A stretch of 64,000 bases of DNA from Paguma larvata (Eukaryota; Chordata; Mammalia; Carnivora; Viverridae). The stretch is taken from assembly GCA_030068075.1 (NCBI GenBank), contig CM057843.1, forward strand, positions 44,027,832 through 44,091,831, read 5' to 3'. The translations under genes were made by a program, and so were the position numbers. Below are positions 46,830-57,843 of the stretch, piece after piece; the stretch's first letter is position 1, and the number at the start of each line of letters is the position of its first letter. The notes below the pieces were generated by a model, which saw nothing but the letters and a program-made list of their open reading frames with translations, was not told the origin of the DNA and ran no database searches.

Positions 46830-47175
46830 ACCAGGGCTTCTCAAACTTGTACTTACAAATCCATTAGGGATCTTGTTAAACCGCAGATTCTGATTCAGTA
46901 GACCTGGAGTGGGGTCTGAAGTTGTATCACTAATAATTTCCCAAGTGACGTCAGTGCTGCTGTTTGGAGACCCTTGTTGGAAAAGCAAAGGTGTACAGTA
47001 CCAGTGCTCCTCCATGTGTGCGGTCCCTGGACCAGCAGGGTTCGCATGACCTGAGAGCTTGTTAGCAATGCACATTATCAGGACCACTCCAGAACTGGTG
47101 ATTTAAAAGCACCTGTTTCAAGAAGCACTCCAGTTAATTCTGATGCAGATTGAAGTTTGAGTCCAATGCTATGTG
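46830..47175. repeat. Two MER5-like hAT transposon relics
   Basis: The first (46830-46990) reads gcttctcaaacttgt, cagattctgattcagtagac, typical of MER5A. The second (about 46995-47175) looks like a related copy. Confidence 0.7.
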
Positions 47176-47479
47176 CTCTGAGAGGGCTAACCACTAGTTG
47201 CGGCAAAATGTCATCTGCTTTTCTCTGGATAATGAAATCTGGGTGATTTTTTTTTCTTCTTTGCATCTTCCTTTATCACAGAAATAGTGTTACATGGTTT
47301 TTTTCCAAATGAAAATAACTATAATTTTTTTCAGGTTTTTAAAGTAATACATGGGTTCCAGTTCTAATATGATGCTGAACTTGTACCGCGCCAGAAATGG
47401 ATCTCAGGTGTTTCTCACTGAATGGGCCGCACCGTTGCAAATCCGAGGAGGGTGTCCGCAAGCTATGTTGAAAACTATG

Positions 47480-47690
47480 TGGCGGTTAATTGTAGGCGTC
47501 AACTTGACTGGGTTCAAGGATGCCCAGATAGTCTGTGAAATATCACTGAGTGTGTCTCCTGGGGTGTCTCCAGAACAAATAGGCATTTGAATGAGTAGAC
47601 TGAGTGAAGATCACCATTACCAATGGATGGGCACCATCCTATCTGCTGAGAACCTAAATAGAACTATTGAGCTGGTGGGGGCAGATCTGG
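47480..47690. repeat. Old interspersed repeat, family not named
   Basis: Text such as ggttaattgtaggcgtcaac, gatgcccagatagtctgt and gagtagactgagtgaagatc belongs to a common mammalian repeat whose name I cannot fix. Confidence 0.5.
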
Positions 47691-47779
47691 GGGAACTAGT
47701 TTCTCCGAATCCGCACCTCTGCGGAGAAAGCCAATGACAGGAGCGGATCTGTGACAGTGAGGGTTAACTTACCCTTTCT

Positions 47780-48480
47780 TAGGTGCACGGCCACCTACGG
47801 GGATTGGAAAAACTACATTTCCCAGCCTTCCTTGCGGAAGGTCATCCTGGCCTATGATAGGCGAGCAGTCGGTCACACGGCAGCTTCCGGGACTTTTGAG
47901 AGAGCCGTTTTTGCACAAATTTCTTTCGCCTTCGTTCCTTCCTCCATCCGCTGCCTGGAATGCGGAGGCGGAGGAATGGTGGAGGACGAGGGCCGCACCC
48001 AAGGAGGGTTTGGAATGAGCCTGCACCCCTAAGGACTTCGGGGCACAGAGCTACCCCGACTCCCTGAACAGCCCCCCGCCCTCCGCCTCTTGTATGTGAG
48101 GGAAACCAGCTTCTCTCTTGTTTAAGCCACGGCTTAGTAGCTGTGCTGTTACAGCCGTACTTAATCTTAAATAATTATAGAGGAGCTAAGGGAGGAGGTA
48201 AGGCCTGATGGGGAAGCAGGGCCCCGTGGGTGATAAAACCTCAGAGCCTGAGGGGTCTGTTGGGAACGCCGGCTGAGGGCGGGGAGAAGAGAGAGGAGCA
48301 GGGACAACCTGCGAACGGAAGGTCGCCTGTCCGGAGGATTTTCAGGCCTGGAAAGAGTTTGAAGGGTCAGACACTGTGCAGCGGGGAGAGGGGGGGATGC
48401 GCCAGAGTAACCAGAAACCAGCGCAGCCACGCCTCTGACGCCCTCACCTTTCCCACCCAGGCCCAGGGGGAAGGTGAGGG
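47780..48480 (+). promoter_or_regulatory. GC-rich, promoter-like patch between TOP2A and GJD3
   Basis: ATTGG at 47803, ACTACATTTCCCAGC at 47812 and an ETS-type CTTCCGGG at 47884 lie within 90 bp. CpG-rich DNA follows. Part may be an old repeat (see findings). No supported gene. Confidence 0.35.
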
Positions 48481-48689
48481 AGGAATTTTACCATTAACCC
48501 GTCTTGGGGTTTTCATTTCTACCCAGGACTAGACATTCTGATTACCGATCTCACACCAAATCGGCCATTTAAGTGATCCCAAGCTTTAGAGGAGACCAGA
48601 GTTAGCAAAGGAGGCAGAGGGAGCGTTCTCACCGTCTTGGGGCAGAGACAATCTGCGCCGTCCGCAACCCTCCCACCGCACTGCGTTCG

Positions 48690-48960
48690 CCCACCCAAGA
48701 AATAGTTAAGGAGTCTCTACCACGTGCCAGGAACTGTTCTAGGTGATGACACCCACAGTGAGCAAGGCACCTCGTGGAGCTTACATGCTAACGGAGGAGA
48801 TGGGTGCCAAACGGGATACAAGTCTTAAATTACCGAGTATGTTATGTAGTGATCAGTGCATATGAAAGAGAGCTGAGAAAGGAGATAGGCTGTAGGGAAT
48901 TAAATTTCCTTTAGGACGTCTAGGGAAGGCCTCAGTAAAAGGCAACATTTCTAGAAAGAC
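48690..48960. repeat. Ancient LINE (L3/CR1-like) fragment
   Basis: ctaccacgtgccaggaactg, tctaggtgatgacacccaca, acctcgtggagcttacatgc. Weak. Confidence 0.4.
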
Positions 48961-48976
48961 AAAAAATGTTAGAGGG

Positions 48977-49157
48977 ATTGGGATGCCTGGGTGGCTCAGT
49001 CGGTTGGGGGTCTGTCTCTTGATTTCACCTGGGGTCATGATCTCACCGTTGGTGGATTCAAGCCACAAGTCAGTGGGAGCCTGCTTGAGATTCTCTCTTG
49101 TTCTCTCTCTCTCTCTGCCCCTCCTGCGCACTCTCTTAAAATAAACGAACTTAAAAA
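48977..49157 (+). repeat. SINEC
   Basis: Flanked by aaaatgttagaggg duplicates. Confidence 0.92.
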
Positions 49158-49159
49158 AA

Positions 49160-50250
49160 AAAAATGTTAGAGGGGCACGGGGAGAGGAAATGGTCATGTG
49201 TTGGTGATGTCACTTACTGGGCACAACCATGTAGTGCCTGCATATGTGTGTCCGTGTGTGACAGAATGGGAATTGGCGCCACAGCCGCCACAGGCTAGGG
49301 TGAAGTGTCTGGGACAGAGACCGAAAATGAACCTCGGCAGGATGGGCCTCTCAGCCCAGCTCTAGATCTTAAGTATGGCCAAGAATGAGGCCATGTGTCA
49401 CCAGCCCTGGGCAACATCAGTGACACCTCCTCTCACGCTGGACGGTGCTATCTGGGAAGGAGGACGGGCCCCAGAGATTGTACAGTCTCCTGTGTCTGGC
49501 CTGTGGCATCAGGGGCTGGGGACAGCACAATGTGACCATGCTCCTGCCCCTCCCTAGCCCACCGCCTCTGCATTTTCCACTCCCCAAAGGCAGACAGATC
49601 TGATGGGGTTTTTCCAGGCTGGGCCAGTGGCCTGACCCAGCAGAGGCTGTGAGGACAGGGCAGGGACCATTCCTGGACAGTCGGGAGAGATGAGGTGTGT
49701 CCCTGAGCCCCCATGGCTGCAGCTGGGGGTCGGGGATCAGGGAGCAGCTTTGCCAGGAGCAGGCAGAGGTCAGGGTTGGGAAGGTCAGCCATGCCCCCAC
49801 CCCACATCCTGTTTTTGGAATGTGGGGCCCCAGCATGTGCTTTCCTTTGGACTTGGTCCAAGGCAGTGTCTCCCCACCCAGGCCCACTCCCAAGGGAACC
49901 CTGCATGACAGTGGGGAGGATTCCCCAGCACATCCGTCGTTAACCTGGGGTTTTTCCAGGCTGGGCTGGGCCCCTGAGCCAGTGTAGGCGAAGGGCACAT
50001 TTCCCATCCCTCCCTGAAATCAAACCAGGGGGTCCCTGTCAACACATGGAAAATTATACAGGCCCCGTGGCTGAAGGGGAAAGGAAAGGACATAGAGGGG
50101 GAGATTCTTGGCCTCCCCACTCAGAGAGAGGCAGGCTTGGTCCACCTCTAGCATCTGGCTCACCAGACCCAACCAAAGCCCTGGGGATTGTCAGGCCCTG
50201 GAGCACCACCTGGGAAGCCCAGCCAGGCTGGAGGGAGAACAGTTCCACGA
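49160..50250. other. Intergenic, nothing coding recognised
   Basis: GC-rich, with overlapping frames on all sides (up to 196 codons antisense) that lack any recognisable domain. The phrase ggggtttttccaggctgggc occurs twice, at about 49598 and 49949. Confidence 0.4.
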
Positions 50251-50264
50251 GGAGCTTAAGCACG

Positions 50265-50430
50265 TGGGCTCCCGACCCATCAAACCAGGCAGGAGACAGA
50301 AACTGGCTATTTACTTGCTGTGTGGGCAAGTGGCTTAGACCCTCCGAGTCTCAGCTTCCCTCCTGCCAGTGTCGTCAAGAGGATTCAATGAGCTGATTTG
50401 TGCGATGGACTTGGCACAGGGCCTGGTCCA
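50265..50430. repeat. MIR fragment
   Basis: Decayed MIR core: tgggcaagtggcttagaccc, ctcagcttccctcctgccag, ggcacagggcctggtccaga. Confidence 0.55.
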
Positions 50431-50799
50431 GAGCAGGTGCACAGGCTGGGAGGGGAATGGTGTGCCGGTGGGGTGGATTCCTAGAAAGGCCTAGAGGGGA
50501 CACACAAAATGTCTCAAGCTGGGCCTCCTTGGCCACTCAGGTCACCATGAGTCATTCTAACTCTTCCCCACCTAGAGCTGTAGAATGTGATTCAGAGCCT
50601 TATGAGGACAGAGAGGTTCTATTTATTTTTCACATTATAAAATAACATGCTTATTAGAGTAAATCTGGAAATTATAGAAAAGCAGGAAGAAAGCAAACGC
50701 TTTTATTTAACCACCAAAGCGGAACACTCTTGATGCCTTAATGGTTTCCATATGGGATTCTTTCCTGGGCACACGTTTTCTTTGTTCTCCATAATATGG

Positions 50800-50950
50800 T
50801 TGGGACCTTAGCATTAAGACGTAGAGCTGGAAGGAAACTTGGGGGTCAGATGGCCCAGACTCCTCAGTTGACAAGCCAGGAGACTGGGCCCAGAAGAGCT
50901 CAGTGACTTGTCTAAGGCCAGCAGCGACAGAGCTGGAACCAGATCCACTA
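50800..50950. repeat. MIR-like fragment
   Basis: agctggaaggaaacttgggg, agctcagtgacttgtctaag, cagagctggaaccagatcc. Confidence 0.55.
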
Positions 50951-51229
50951 AGTGTCTGCTGCCCCCGATGCCACCACCAAACCCGCCTCCAGCCCTGAAG
51001 CCTGCCTTCCAAGGTGATAGTCAGTTAATAGTGGATCTAGGCCTTCCAGTTTGGGGAAGTCTGTTCCATGGGCTTCCATAAAACCCCCCTCCCTCAGAAG
51101 GGAGGTTAACCCCCTCCCCCATTTCCAGGAAGAGACACAACGGATGGCCTGGGAGGAGGGTGGGTAAGGGATAGAAAGGGAGGGAGGGCAAAACCCAAAA
51201 AGGGGCATCGCCCTGCGTGTGTTTCCAAG

Positions 51230-51452
51230 GGTGGAGCCAACTGACAGGGCCACCCTGTCCCTTTAAGAGAAGGGGGAGAGCAAGCCCCTCTCGGCCATTC
51301 TGGTGGCCATTCCGTCCTATTATCCATCCTGGCCAAACCCAAAAGGGAAAATGAAAGAGGGGCGGGGAGAGTAACAGGTCCCAGCCATCCCAGCCAGGAT
51401 CCGTCTGTCAGCTCTAACACCTCAGCTCCAGCCACAGGGTGAGTGGGGTCAG
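51230..51452 (+). promoter_or_regulatory. GJD3: Probable GJD3 promoter and non-coding first exon
   Basis: The sequence just before the GJD3 ATG ends in a pyrimidine-rich acceptor (ag at 52249-52250), so a 5' non-coding exon is expected upstream. The best donor is CAG|GTGAGT at 51450-51458, with a second possible one at 51439. The preceding sequence is GC-rich (GGGGCGGGGAGAG at 51360-51372). The start site is not visible; this model is inference. Confidence 0.5.
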
Positions 51453-52254
51453 GTGAGTGTCTGGGGGTGCGGGGAGCCTGTGGGCCCTGTGTGAGTGTGT
51501 TGGGGAGGTTCTCAGCAGATGTGGGAGGCTGGGAGCAGAGGGACATCAGGGAGGAGATGGGAGAGGGCTGGGCCCTATTTCTGCCAGTTGGGGGTGGGAT
51601 GGCAGGGGACCCCTAGAACAAGGGATAATGACAGTTATGGAAGCGGGGCTACTTTTGTGTCCACACTCCCCTCCTCCCCCCCCCCCATTCTGAGAGGAGT
51701 TCACAGTAAGAAGGGTATGAGAAATGGTGGGTACAGAAGGGAGGAGGTGAGGGCCCACCTCTCCCAGGTTGAGTTGGGTCTGGACTGCCGGGTTGGAGGC
51801 ACCATGGTTGTCCATGGAAAGCATCCTTGGGCACATAAGGGCACCGCTGGGCTTCTGCTTCTACAATGCAGTGGGTCTGGCCCTGCTGATGTCAAGTTCA
51901 TTCCCTGTGGATCTAGACTCTGGAGGAGAATGGGGTCCAACCAAGCAGGCCCATGGGTGTCTGGCTAGAGCACCCGGGTGGGGCTCCTCCCCAGCCTGTC
52001 AGCCCCAAGGAGAAGGGCACCCACAGTTGAGAATCTCCTAACCCCTCCTGCCCCTGCCCCCCTCGCTGCCTCCCTCGTTCCCACAAAATCCCAACTAAAC
52101 CCAGGCCTAACTGAGCCCCTGCCTCACCCCAAGTTAGAGGAGGGCTAGCTAACTTCACCCCTTGGACTGGGGACGCGGGGGCGGGAAGGGGGGCGCGCTG
52201 ATCAGCGGCCTCTGACGCCCGCCCTCTGACGCCCGCCCCCGCGTCCCCAGCGCC

Positions 52255-53109
52255 ATGGGGGAGTGGGCGTTCCTGGGCTCGCTGCTGGACGCCGTGCAGC
52301 TGCAGTCGCCGCTCGTGGGCCGCCTGTGGCTGGTGGTCATGCTGATCTTCCGCATCCTGGTGCTGGCCACGGTGGGCGGCGCCGTGTTCGAGGACGAGCA
52401 GGAGGAGTTCGTGTGCAACACGCTGCAGCCGGGCTGCCGCCAGACCTGCTACGACCGCGCCTTCCCGGTGTCCCACTACCGCTTCTGGCTCTTCCACATC
52501 CTGCTGCTCTCGGCGCCCCCCGTGCTCTTCGTCATCTACTCGGTGCACCGCGCCGGCAAGGAGGCGGGCGGCGCGGACGCCGGGCCCGGGCCGCCCCCGC
52601 GCCGCCGCTGCTACCTGCTGAGCGTGGCGCTGCGCCTGCTGGCCGAGCTGGCCTTCCTGGCGGGCCAGGCGCTGCTCTACGGCTTCCGCGTCGCGCCGCA
52701 CTTCGCGTGCGCCGGCCCGCCGTGCCCGCACACCGTGGACTGCTTCGTGAGCCGCCCCACCGAGAAGACCGTCTTCGTGCTCTTCTACTTCGCCGTGGGG
52801 CTGCTCTCGGCGCTGCTCAGCGTGGCCGAGCTGGGCCACCTGCTCTGGAAGGGCCGCCCGCGCGCCGGGCGCCGTCGCCGGGCGGCAGAGCGCGACGGCC
52901 GCCGCCACCGCGCGCGCGAGGAGGCGCAGCAGCAGCTGCTCCCGCCGCCGCCGCCGCCGCCGCCGCCCCCAGCCCCGCCCTCCCGGCGCCCGCGCCCCGA
53001 CCCCTGCGGCCCCCTCGCCTACCCGCACCCGCCGGCCAGCGACAGCGAGGGCGGCAGCGGCCGCAGCAAGGCGTCCCTGGCCACGGTCTGCCAGGACCTA
53101 GCCATCTAG
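52255..53109 (+). CDS. GJD3: gap junction delta-3 protein (connexin 31.9)
   Basis: Connexin subunit; six form a plasma-membrane hemichannel that docks with a neighbouring cell to make a gap junction. One uninterrupted exon of 284 codons (human about 294). Visible: N-terminus MGEWAFLGSLLDAVQLQSPL; four membrane segments at about 22-44, 75-97, 119-143 and 172-198; extracellular loop 1 cysteines C54-x6-C61-x3-C65 and loop 2 cysteines C152-x4-C157-x5-C163, the connexin docking pattern. The short cytoplasmic loop is GC-coded, Gly/Ala/Arg-rich. The C-tail has an Arg-rich patch (201-221), a ten-proline run (230-239) and the end CQDLAI, a possible PDZ ligand (connexin 31.9 is reported to bind ZO-1). 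The ATG follows a likely splice acceptor (CCCCAG, 52245-52250). TOP2A lies upstream in the same orientation; RARA is convergent downstream. Confidence 0.96.
   Translation: MGEWAFLGSLLDAVQLQSPLVGRLWLVVMLIFRILVLATVGGAVFEDEQEEFVCNTLQPGCRQTCYDRAFPVSHYRFWLFHILLLSAPPVLFVIYSVHRAGKEAGGADAGPGPPPRRRCYLLSVALRLLAELAFLAGQALLYGFRVAPHFACAGPPCPHTVDCFVSRPTEKTVFVLFYFAVGLLSALLSVAELGHLLWKGRPRAGRRRRAAERDGRRHRAREEAQQQLLPPPPPPPPPPAPPSRRPRPDPCGPLAYPHPPASDSEGGSGRSKASLATVCQDLAI
52942..52968 (+). repeat. (CCG)n trinucleotide run in GJD3
   Basis: Nearly pure CCG repeats code for most of the ten-proline run in the cytoplasmic tail. Confidence 0.85.
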
Positions 53110-53404
53110 AGGCGGGCAGCAGGTGCTTCCCGGAGAACTGTCCCCGGGCCCCTGCCCTGCAGTGTCCCCAGTACTTCCCGGGTGCTCTGGGTTAAGTGGG
53201 GAGGAAGGGGGGCGCAGAATGAACTGTGGCAGGTCCTTGTCCTGATCCAGGTGGCAAGGAAGGAGGCCTGGGGCTGAGGAAACGTGCACGAGAGGGCACG
53301 GCAGAGCCGGAAGGGGAGGTTCGGGTGGTGCTCAGAAAAAGTACTTGTGATACCAGCGTCCCTAAGGCCCCTCCTTGTTCAGACCGAGGCGTGGCCTCTG
53401 TGTG

Positions 53405-53470
53405 GGCTCCGTGTGTGTGTGTGTGTGTGTGCGCGTGTGCGCGCGCCCGCATGTACACATAGGTATGGTA
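53405..53470 (+). repeat. (GT)n/(GC)n alternating purine-pyrimidine tract
   Basis: GTGTGT passes into GCGCGTGTGCGCGCGCCC and ACACAT. Looser TGTG-rich sequence continues to about 53680. It lies in the 3' flank of GJD3. Confidence 0.8.
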
Positions 53471-53689
53471 TGAGCCGTGTGTGCGCATGCACATGTAAAA
53501 CCTGTGTGAGCTCATTGCGTGTGTGCCTGCGAGCATGTGAGCCGTATGTGGACGTGGACGTGTGTGGACATCCTATGTGGGCTCTCCATGTGCCGGCCTG
53601 TATACTCTGTAGGTCTGCGTCTGTGCAGGCATCTGTATGCCCTGTGTGAGCCGTGTGTGCCTGTGTGTGGGACAGAGATCCCTAATATG

Positions 53690-55100
53690 GCATGTGGGTG
53701 GTCAGGACCCGGTGCCAGCAGCAGTCACAGTGGCTCCCTCCCTACCTGCAGGGGCATTGCAGGAAGGTCTCCCCTCTTGATGGAGCCCACAGAGGGAGGA
53801 GGCAGGCACCCCTTCACACTGGGCAGGCCTCAGTGTGGTAGCGCTTAGGGACGCCGTCCACACTCAACCTTGTGGCCTGGGCAGGTGGCCAGGCCCTCCT
53901 TTTGATGGAGGTAGAGGAGGGGTGGGCGGTAGGGTCAGAGGGCAGGATTCTTTTCTAGATTCACCCCCCATCCTGCTGCTCTTCTCCCCAGTCCATAAAC
54001 ATGGCTAAGTCCCTTCTGTCCTCAAAAGAACGTTGCGGGGAAACATGCCACTGCTCCTGCATTTCCCTGTAGCCACCGCCCTCTTCTCTCCTTGGAGACT
54101 ATAAAGAGCTACCTACGTGGCTGCCTCTTATCTCCCTCCATCTCTTCTCCGCCCCCATCTGTTTTCCTCCCTCGCCACCCCAGTGGGGCTCCTCTCCGAA
54201 AGATCACCCAGGTCCTAAGTGACATCCAGGGGCCACCATCCGACCGCACCCTGGGCTTTGTCCAACCCTCCTGAGCAGGCTGCCACGACCCACTCTGCCT
54301 GGTTTTCCCCTGCGTCCCTGACCCTTCCCTCTGTGCCCTCCTTTCTTTGCACTCTTCTTCCTGTACTCCCCCTGCCTGCACTGCACATAGGAGCCGAAGG
54401 GGTCTTTCTAAATAGTCCTCCTCCTTAGGCCCCCAGGGGCTCCGTGCCATCAGGGTCAGTCCAGCCCCTGAATGAGGCTTCAGAAGTCTTGGCCCATCCG
54501 GCCCTGCTTCAGCCCCGATGCACCGGCTTCCTAGCCACACCAGCTGCTCTCTTCCTCCCAAACACAGTGACCAGTTTCCTTCCAGAGGTTTGAACACGCT
54601 GTTTCTTTGCCTGGAGCAGCCTCTCTCTGCAGCGCCCCCTCCCTATCCTAGCTAGTACCTACCTGCCTTTTGGTCTCATTTGGAAATAAACAGATGCTTT
54701 CCCTAACAGCCCCCACCCCCAAGTCAGAGCTAGACGACCCATGGCACCCATGCTTCCCCGGGCAGAGCACTTCGGCTGGATGGCATTACTCGCTCCTCCA
54801 CGATGGCCCCATAGTAGGTGCTTAGTAAAATATGGGTCGATAAGGAACCGAAGGTGTCCCAGAGGCCCAAGCACTTATCCTTGCTCGCAGTGTGCACTTT
54901 TCTCCGATGTTGATCAGTTAGGTGTGCAAAGCCTGGATCTCTGACAGACTCAAATGTGGATATACAGCTGTTCTCCAGGTGTATTCATTTAAGAATTATT
55001 TGTTGGACACGTACTACATGCCGGGCAATGTTCGAGATCAGCACCGTTCCATCAAAATAGGATGTGAGCCACCTGTGTAATTTCAGACAGTCCATGAGCC
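53690..55100. other. Intergenic downstream of GJD3
   Basis: An L2-like segment spans about 54090-54700 (ggcccccaggggctccgtgc, gcctggagcagcctctctct). AATAAA at 54685 lies in it and could serve as a GJD3 poly(A) signal, but this is unproven. Confidence 0.4.
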
Positions 55101-55118
55101 ACATTAAAAAGTAAAAGG

Positions 55119-55337
55119 GGGGGGCGCCTGGGTGGCTCGGTCGGTTAAACATCCGACTTCGGCTCGGGTCACGATCTCATGGTTCGTGAGTTTGAGCCCC
55201 GCATAAGGGCTCTGTGCTGACAGCTCAGAGCCTGGAGCCTGCTTTGGATTCTGTGTCTCCCTCTCTCTCTCTGCCCCTCCCCTGCTCACACTCTGTCTCT
55301 AAGTAAATGTTAAAAAAAAATAATAATAAAATAAAAT
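55119..55337 (+). repeat. SINEC
   Basis: Flanked by aaaaagtaaaagg duplicates. Confidence 0.93.
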
Positions 55338-55959
55338 AAAAAGTAAAAGGAAACACATGAAATTAACTTTCATAATATATTTTCTTTAACCCAGGATATC
55401 CAAAATATTATTTCAACACCATCGATATAAAAAAGTGTTAAGGAGATATTTTATATTCTTTTTCTGCACTGAGTCTTTGAAATCTGGTGTATATTTTATG
55501 CTTGGAGCGCATCTCAGTTTGGAGCAGCCGCGTTTCTAGACTCAGTCACCACGTATGGCCAGTGACGGCTGTATTGGACAGAGCAGATCCGGATGTTGGG
55601 CTCCAGCGGTGAACAAAACCTGCCCTCATGAAGCTTCCATCGCAGGCAATAAATATAGTCTATACCGCCGGATATCGCTCAGGGTAAGGGCAGACAGTGA
55701 CTGTCCCTGAGGAGTGACCCTGGAACAGAATGTAGCCAAGAGGTAGCCATGAAGCTGGCTCTGGGAAGAGCATTCCTGGTGGAGGGGGCTGGCAAGGGCA
55801 CAGGCCCCTGAGGCAGGAATGTGCTGGGTGTTTGAGGCCAGCAAGGAGGCCACTGTGGCTGACGTGGAATAAGGGATCAGCACCTCCAATGCTAGGCTCT
55901 CCATCCACCCAGCCACCTTCACCCACTACCTCCGATGGCTGTCTTCTGCCCACCTCCCA

Positions 55960-56400
55960 TGTCCTGTCAATCACCTGGTCCTGCCCATTTTATTCCCGAA
56001 GCCTTTCCTCCCTCTATCCACTCTCATCTCTTCAGGCGCTGCCCGAGGTCGGCCCTGTCACCAGAGGCCAGAATCACTCCCACAGCATCTGCTCTCTGCT
56101 CCCTGCAGTTCCAGTCCAAACAGCTTACTCGCGGGCTTGAAATCCTTCACTCCCATCGCCCTTACGGTCAAGTCCAGCTCCTGAACCAGCCCTAGCCTGA
56201 GCCCATCCTAGCCTCTCCAATCACTTCTTCCAGCATTCCGACCCAAATGGTTAAAGCACAGGGCCGATGGCAGTTTCTGATCACATGAAACTAGTTATCA
56301 CCTCTGTGTCCCGGCTGGCTAACTCTTCTCCTTACACCTTTAGCTGGGAAAGGACATCTCTTCCAGGAAGCCTTCTGAAGTTTGCCCCAGGCCTGGTTAA
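55960..56400 (-). repeat. L2-like fragment
   Basis: cttacggtcaagtccagctc, gcctgagcccatcctagcct, and ggaagccttctgaagtttgc. Confidence 0.5.
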
Positions 56401-56532
56401 ATGCCCTGTGCTCCTGTAGGCCCAAGACTTAGTCACCGCCTTTGCCAGCTTGTACCCAGGTCACCATCCTTTGGTCAGTCTCCCCTGACAGTGCAAAGCA
56501 CCTGTTGGGCGGCACCGATAAGACCCCACAGC

Positions 56533-56680
56533 AGGGGTTCTCAACTGGGAGCAGTTTTTGCCCCCAGGGGACATTTGATAATGTCTGCAGACCTATTAAG
56601 TTGTCACAGCAGGGGGGAAGGTGCAACTAGCATCTGGTGGGCAGAGGCCGGGGATGCTACTAAAACCCTACAACACAGGG
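56533..56680 (+). repeat. MER20-like relic, cut by a SINE
   Basis: caggggttctcaactgggag, cccccaggggacatttgata and gaggccggggatgctactaa. The SINE at 56681 replaces the end. Confidence 0.75.
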
Positions 56681-56900
56681 TTTGTTTGTTTGTTTATGTT
56701 CATTTATTTTTGAGAGAGAAAGAGTTTGCACGTGTGTGCAAGTGGGGGAGGGGTAGAGAAAGAGAGAGAGGGAGAGAGCATGGGGGAGATGCAGAGAGAT
56801 CTCTGCTGACAGCAGAGAAGCCAGGCGGGGCTTGAACTCACGAACCTTGAGACATGACCTGAGCCGAAGTCGGACACTCAACCGAGTCACCCAGGTGTCC
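56681..56900 (-). repeat. SINEC inserted in MER20
   Basis: Reversed copy with (TTTG)n tail, ending gagtcacccaggtgtcc. Confidence 0.88.
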
Positions 56901-57191
56901 TTGATTTCAGGGTTGTGACTTCAAGGTTATGACTTGGAGCCCCAAATTGGGAGTAGAGATTGCTTTAAAAAAAGAGAAAAGAAATTTCACACATGACTTT
57001 AGAATGTGCCACTGGGTGGTCCCGTAGTGAAAAGTCTCTCCATAACTACCTGAGCCCAAAGCCTGATTCTGTTTCACAAGTAAAACATTAGGGTTGTGGT
57101 TGGGGATTTTTTTTTTTTTAGTGATTTTATTATACATTGGCAGCTTTTATTTCAATAGTCACTCATACTCCTTAAGTTTCCTGGGCTTCTT

Positions 57192-57405
57192 GGGGCCTGG
57201 GTGGCTCAGCTGGTTAAGCATCCAACTTTGGATCAGGTTATGATCTCAGGTTTGTGAGCTCCAGCCCTGCATCGAATAAGCTCAAGCCATTTCAGCCTCC
57301 TCGTTGACAATGTAGAGCCTGCGTGAGATTCTCTCTCTCTCTCTCTCTCTCTCTCTGCCCCTCACTCGCACACTCTCTCTCTTAAAAAAAAAAAAAAAAA
57401 AAAAA
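57192..57405 (+). repeat. SINEC
   Basis: Head gggcctgggtggctcagct; pure (CT)n run and a long A tail. Confidence 0.88.
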
Positions 57406-57487
57406 GTTAACCAGGCTTCTTCTACAGAATGGCTTCCAACCTGACTTCTTTTAAATCCCAATATATTAATTAAAAGTAGAAGCAATC

Positions 57488-57690
57488 GGGGCGCCTGGAT
57501 GGTTCAGACCGTTAAACGTCAAACCGGCTCAGGTCATGATCTCAGGGTTCCTGAGTTCAAACCCCGCTTCCGGCTCTGCACTGGCACCTCGGATCCTGCT
57601 TGGGATTCTGTCTTCCGCTTTGTCCTTTCCTCGCTTGCTCGCTCTCTCTGTCTCAAAATAAATAAAAATAAACTTTATAGAAGAAAAAAC
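57488..57690 (+). repeat. SINEC
   Basis: Flanked by perfect agtagaagcaatc duplicates. Confidence 0.93.
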
Positions 57691-57843
57691 AGTAGAAGCA
57701 ATCATAGGGCAATGTCCTTTCTGCCATGCAGTTGTGTCCAAGCATTAACATACTGAAATGTTAGAAAATATTTGCTGGAGGAAGAGAACCCTGGTCTCCA
57801 CGTGCAAGCTGATTGCCCAGATGACCAGATCAGTGAGGAGCTG

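Larger units (their letters stand above)
52160..53120. promoter_or_regulatory. CpG island covering GJD3 coding exon
   Basis: Very high G+C with frequent CpG throughout, in sharp contrast to both flanks. Long accidental reading frames on both strands result from this composition. Confidence 0.85.

Noticed and set aside
47751..48032. 93-codon frame in the promoter-like patch
   Set aside because: No recognisable protein; part of the DNA appears repeat-derived.
49417..50120. Overlapping 111-196-codon frames on the minus strand
   Set aside because: Several frames overlap with no start context, splice pattern or recognisable domain; GC-rich intergenic DNA.
51913..53028. Antisense open frame of 371 codons over GJD3
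   Set aside because: It is a composition shadow of the GC-rich connexin exon: low-complexity Arg/Ala/Gln, no domain, and it runs beyond the coding exon into intron.
52263..53195. 310-codon frame on the same strand as GJD3, shifted by one
   Set aside because: Ala/Gly/Pro/Arg-rich, no domain. The connexin frame has all the diagnostic cysteines and membrane segments.
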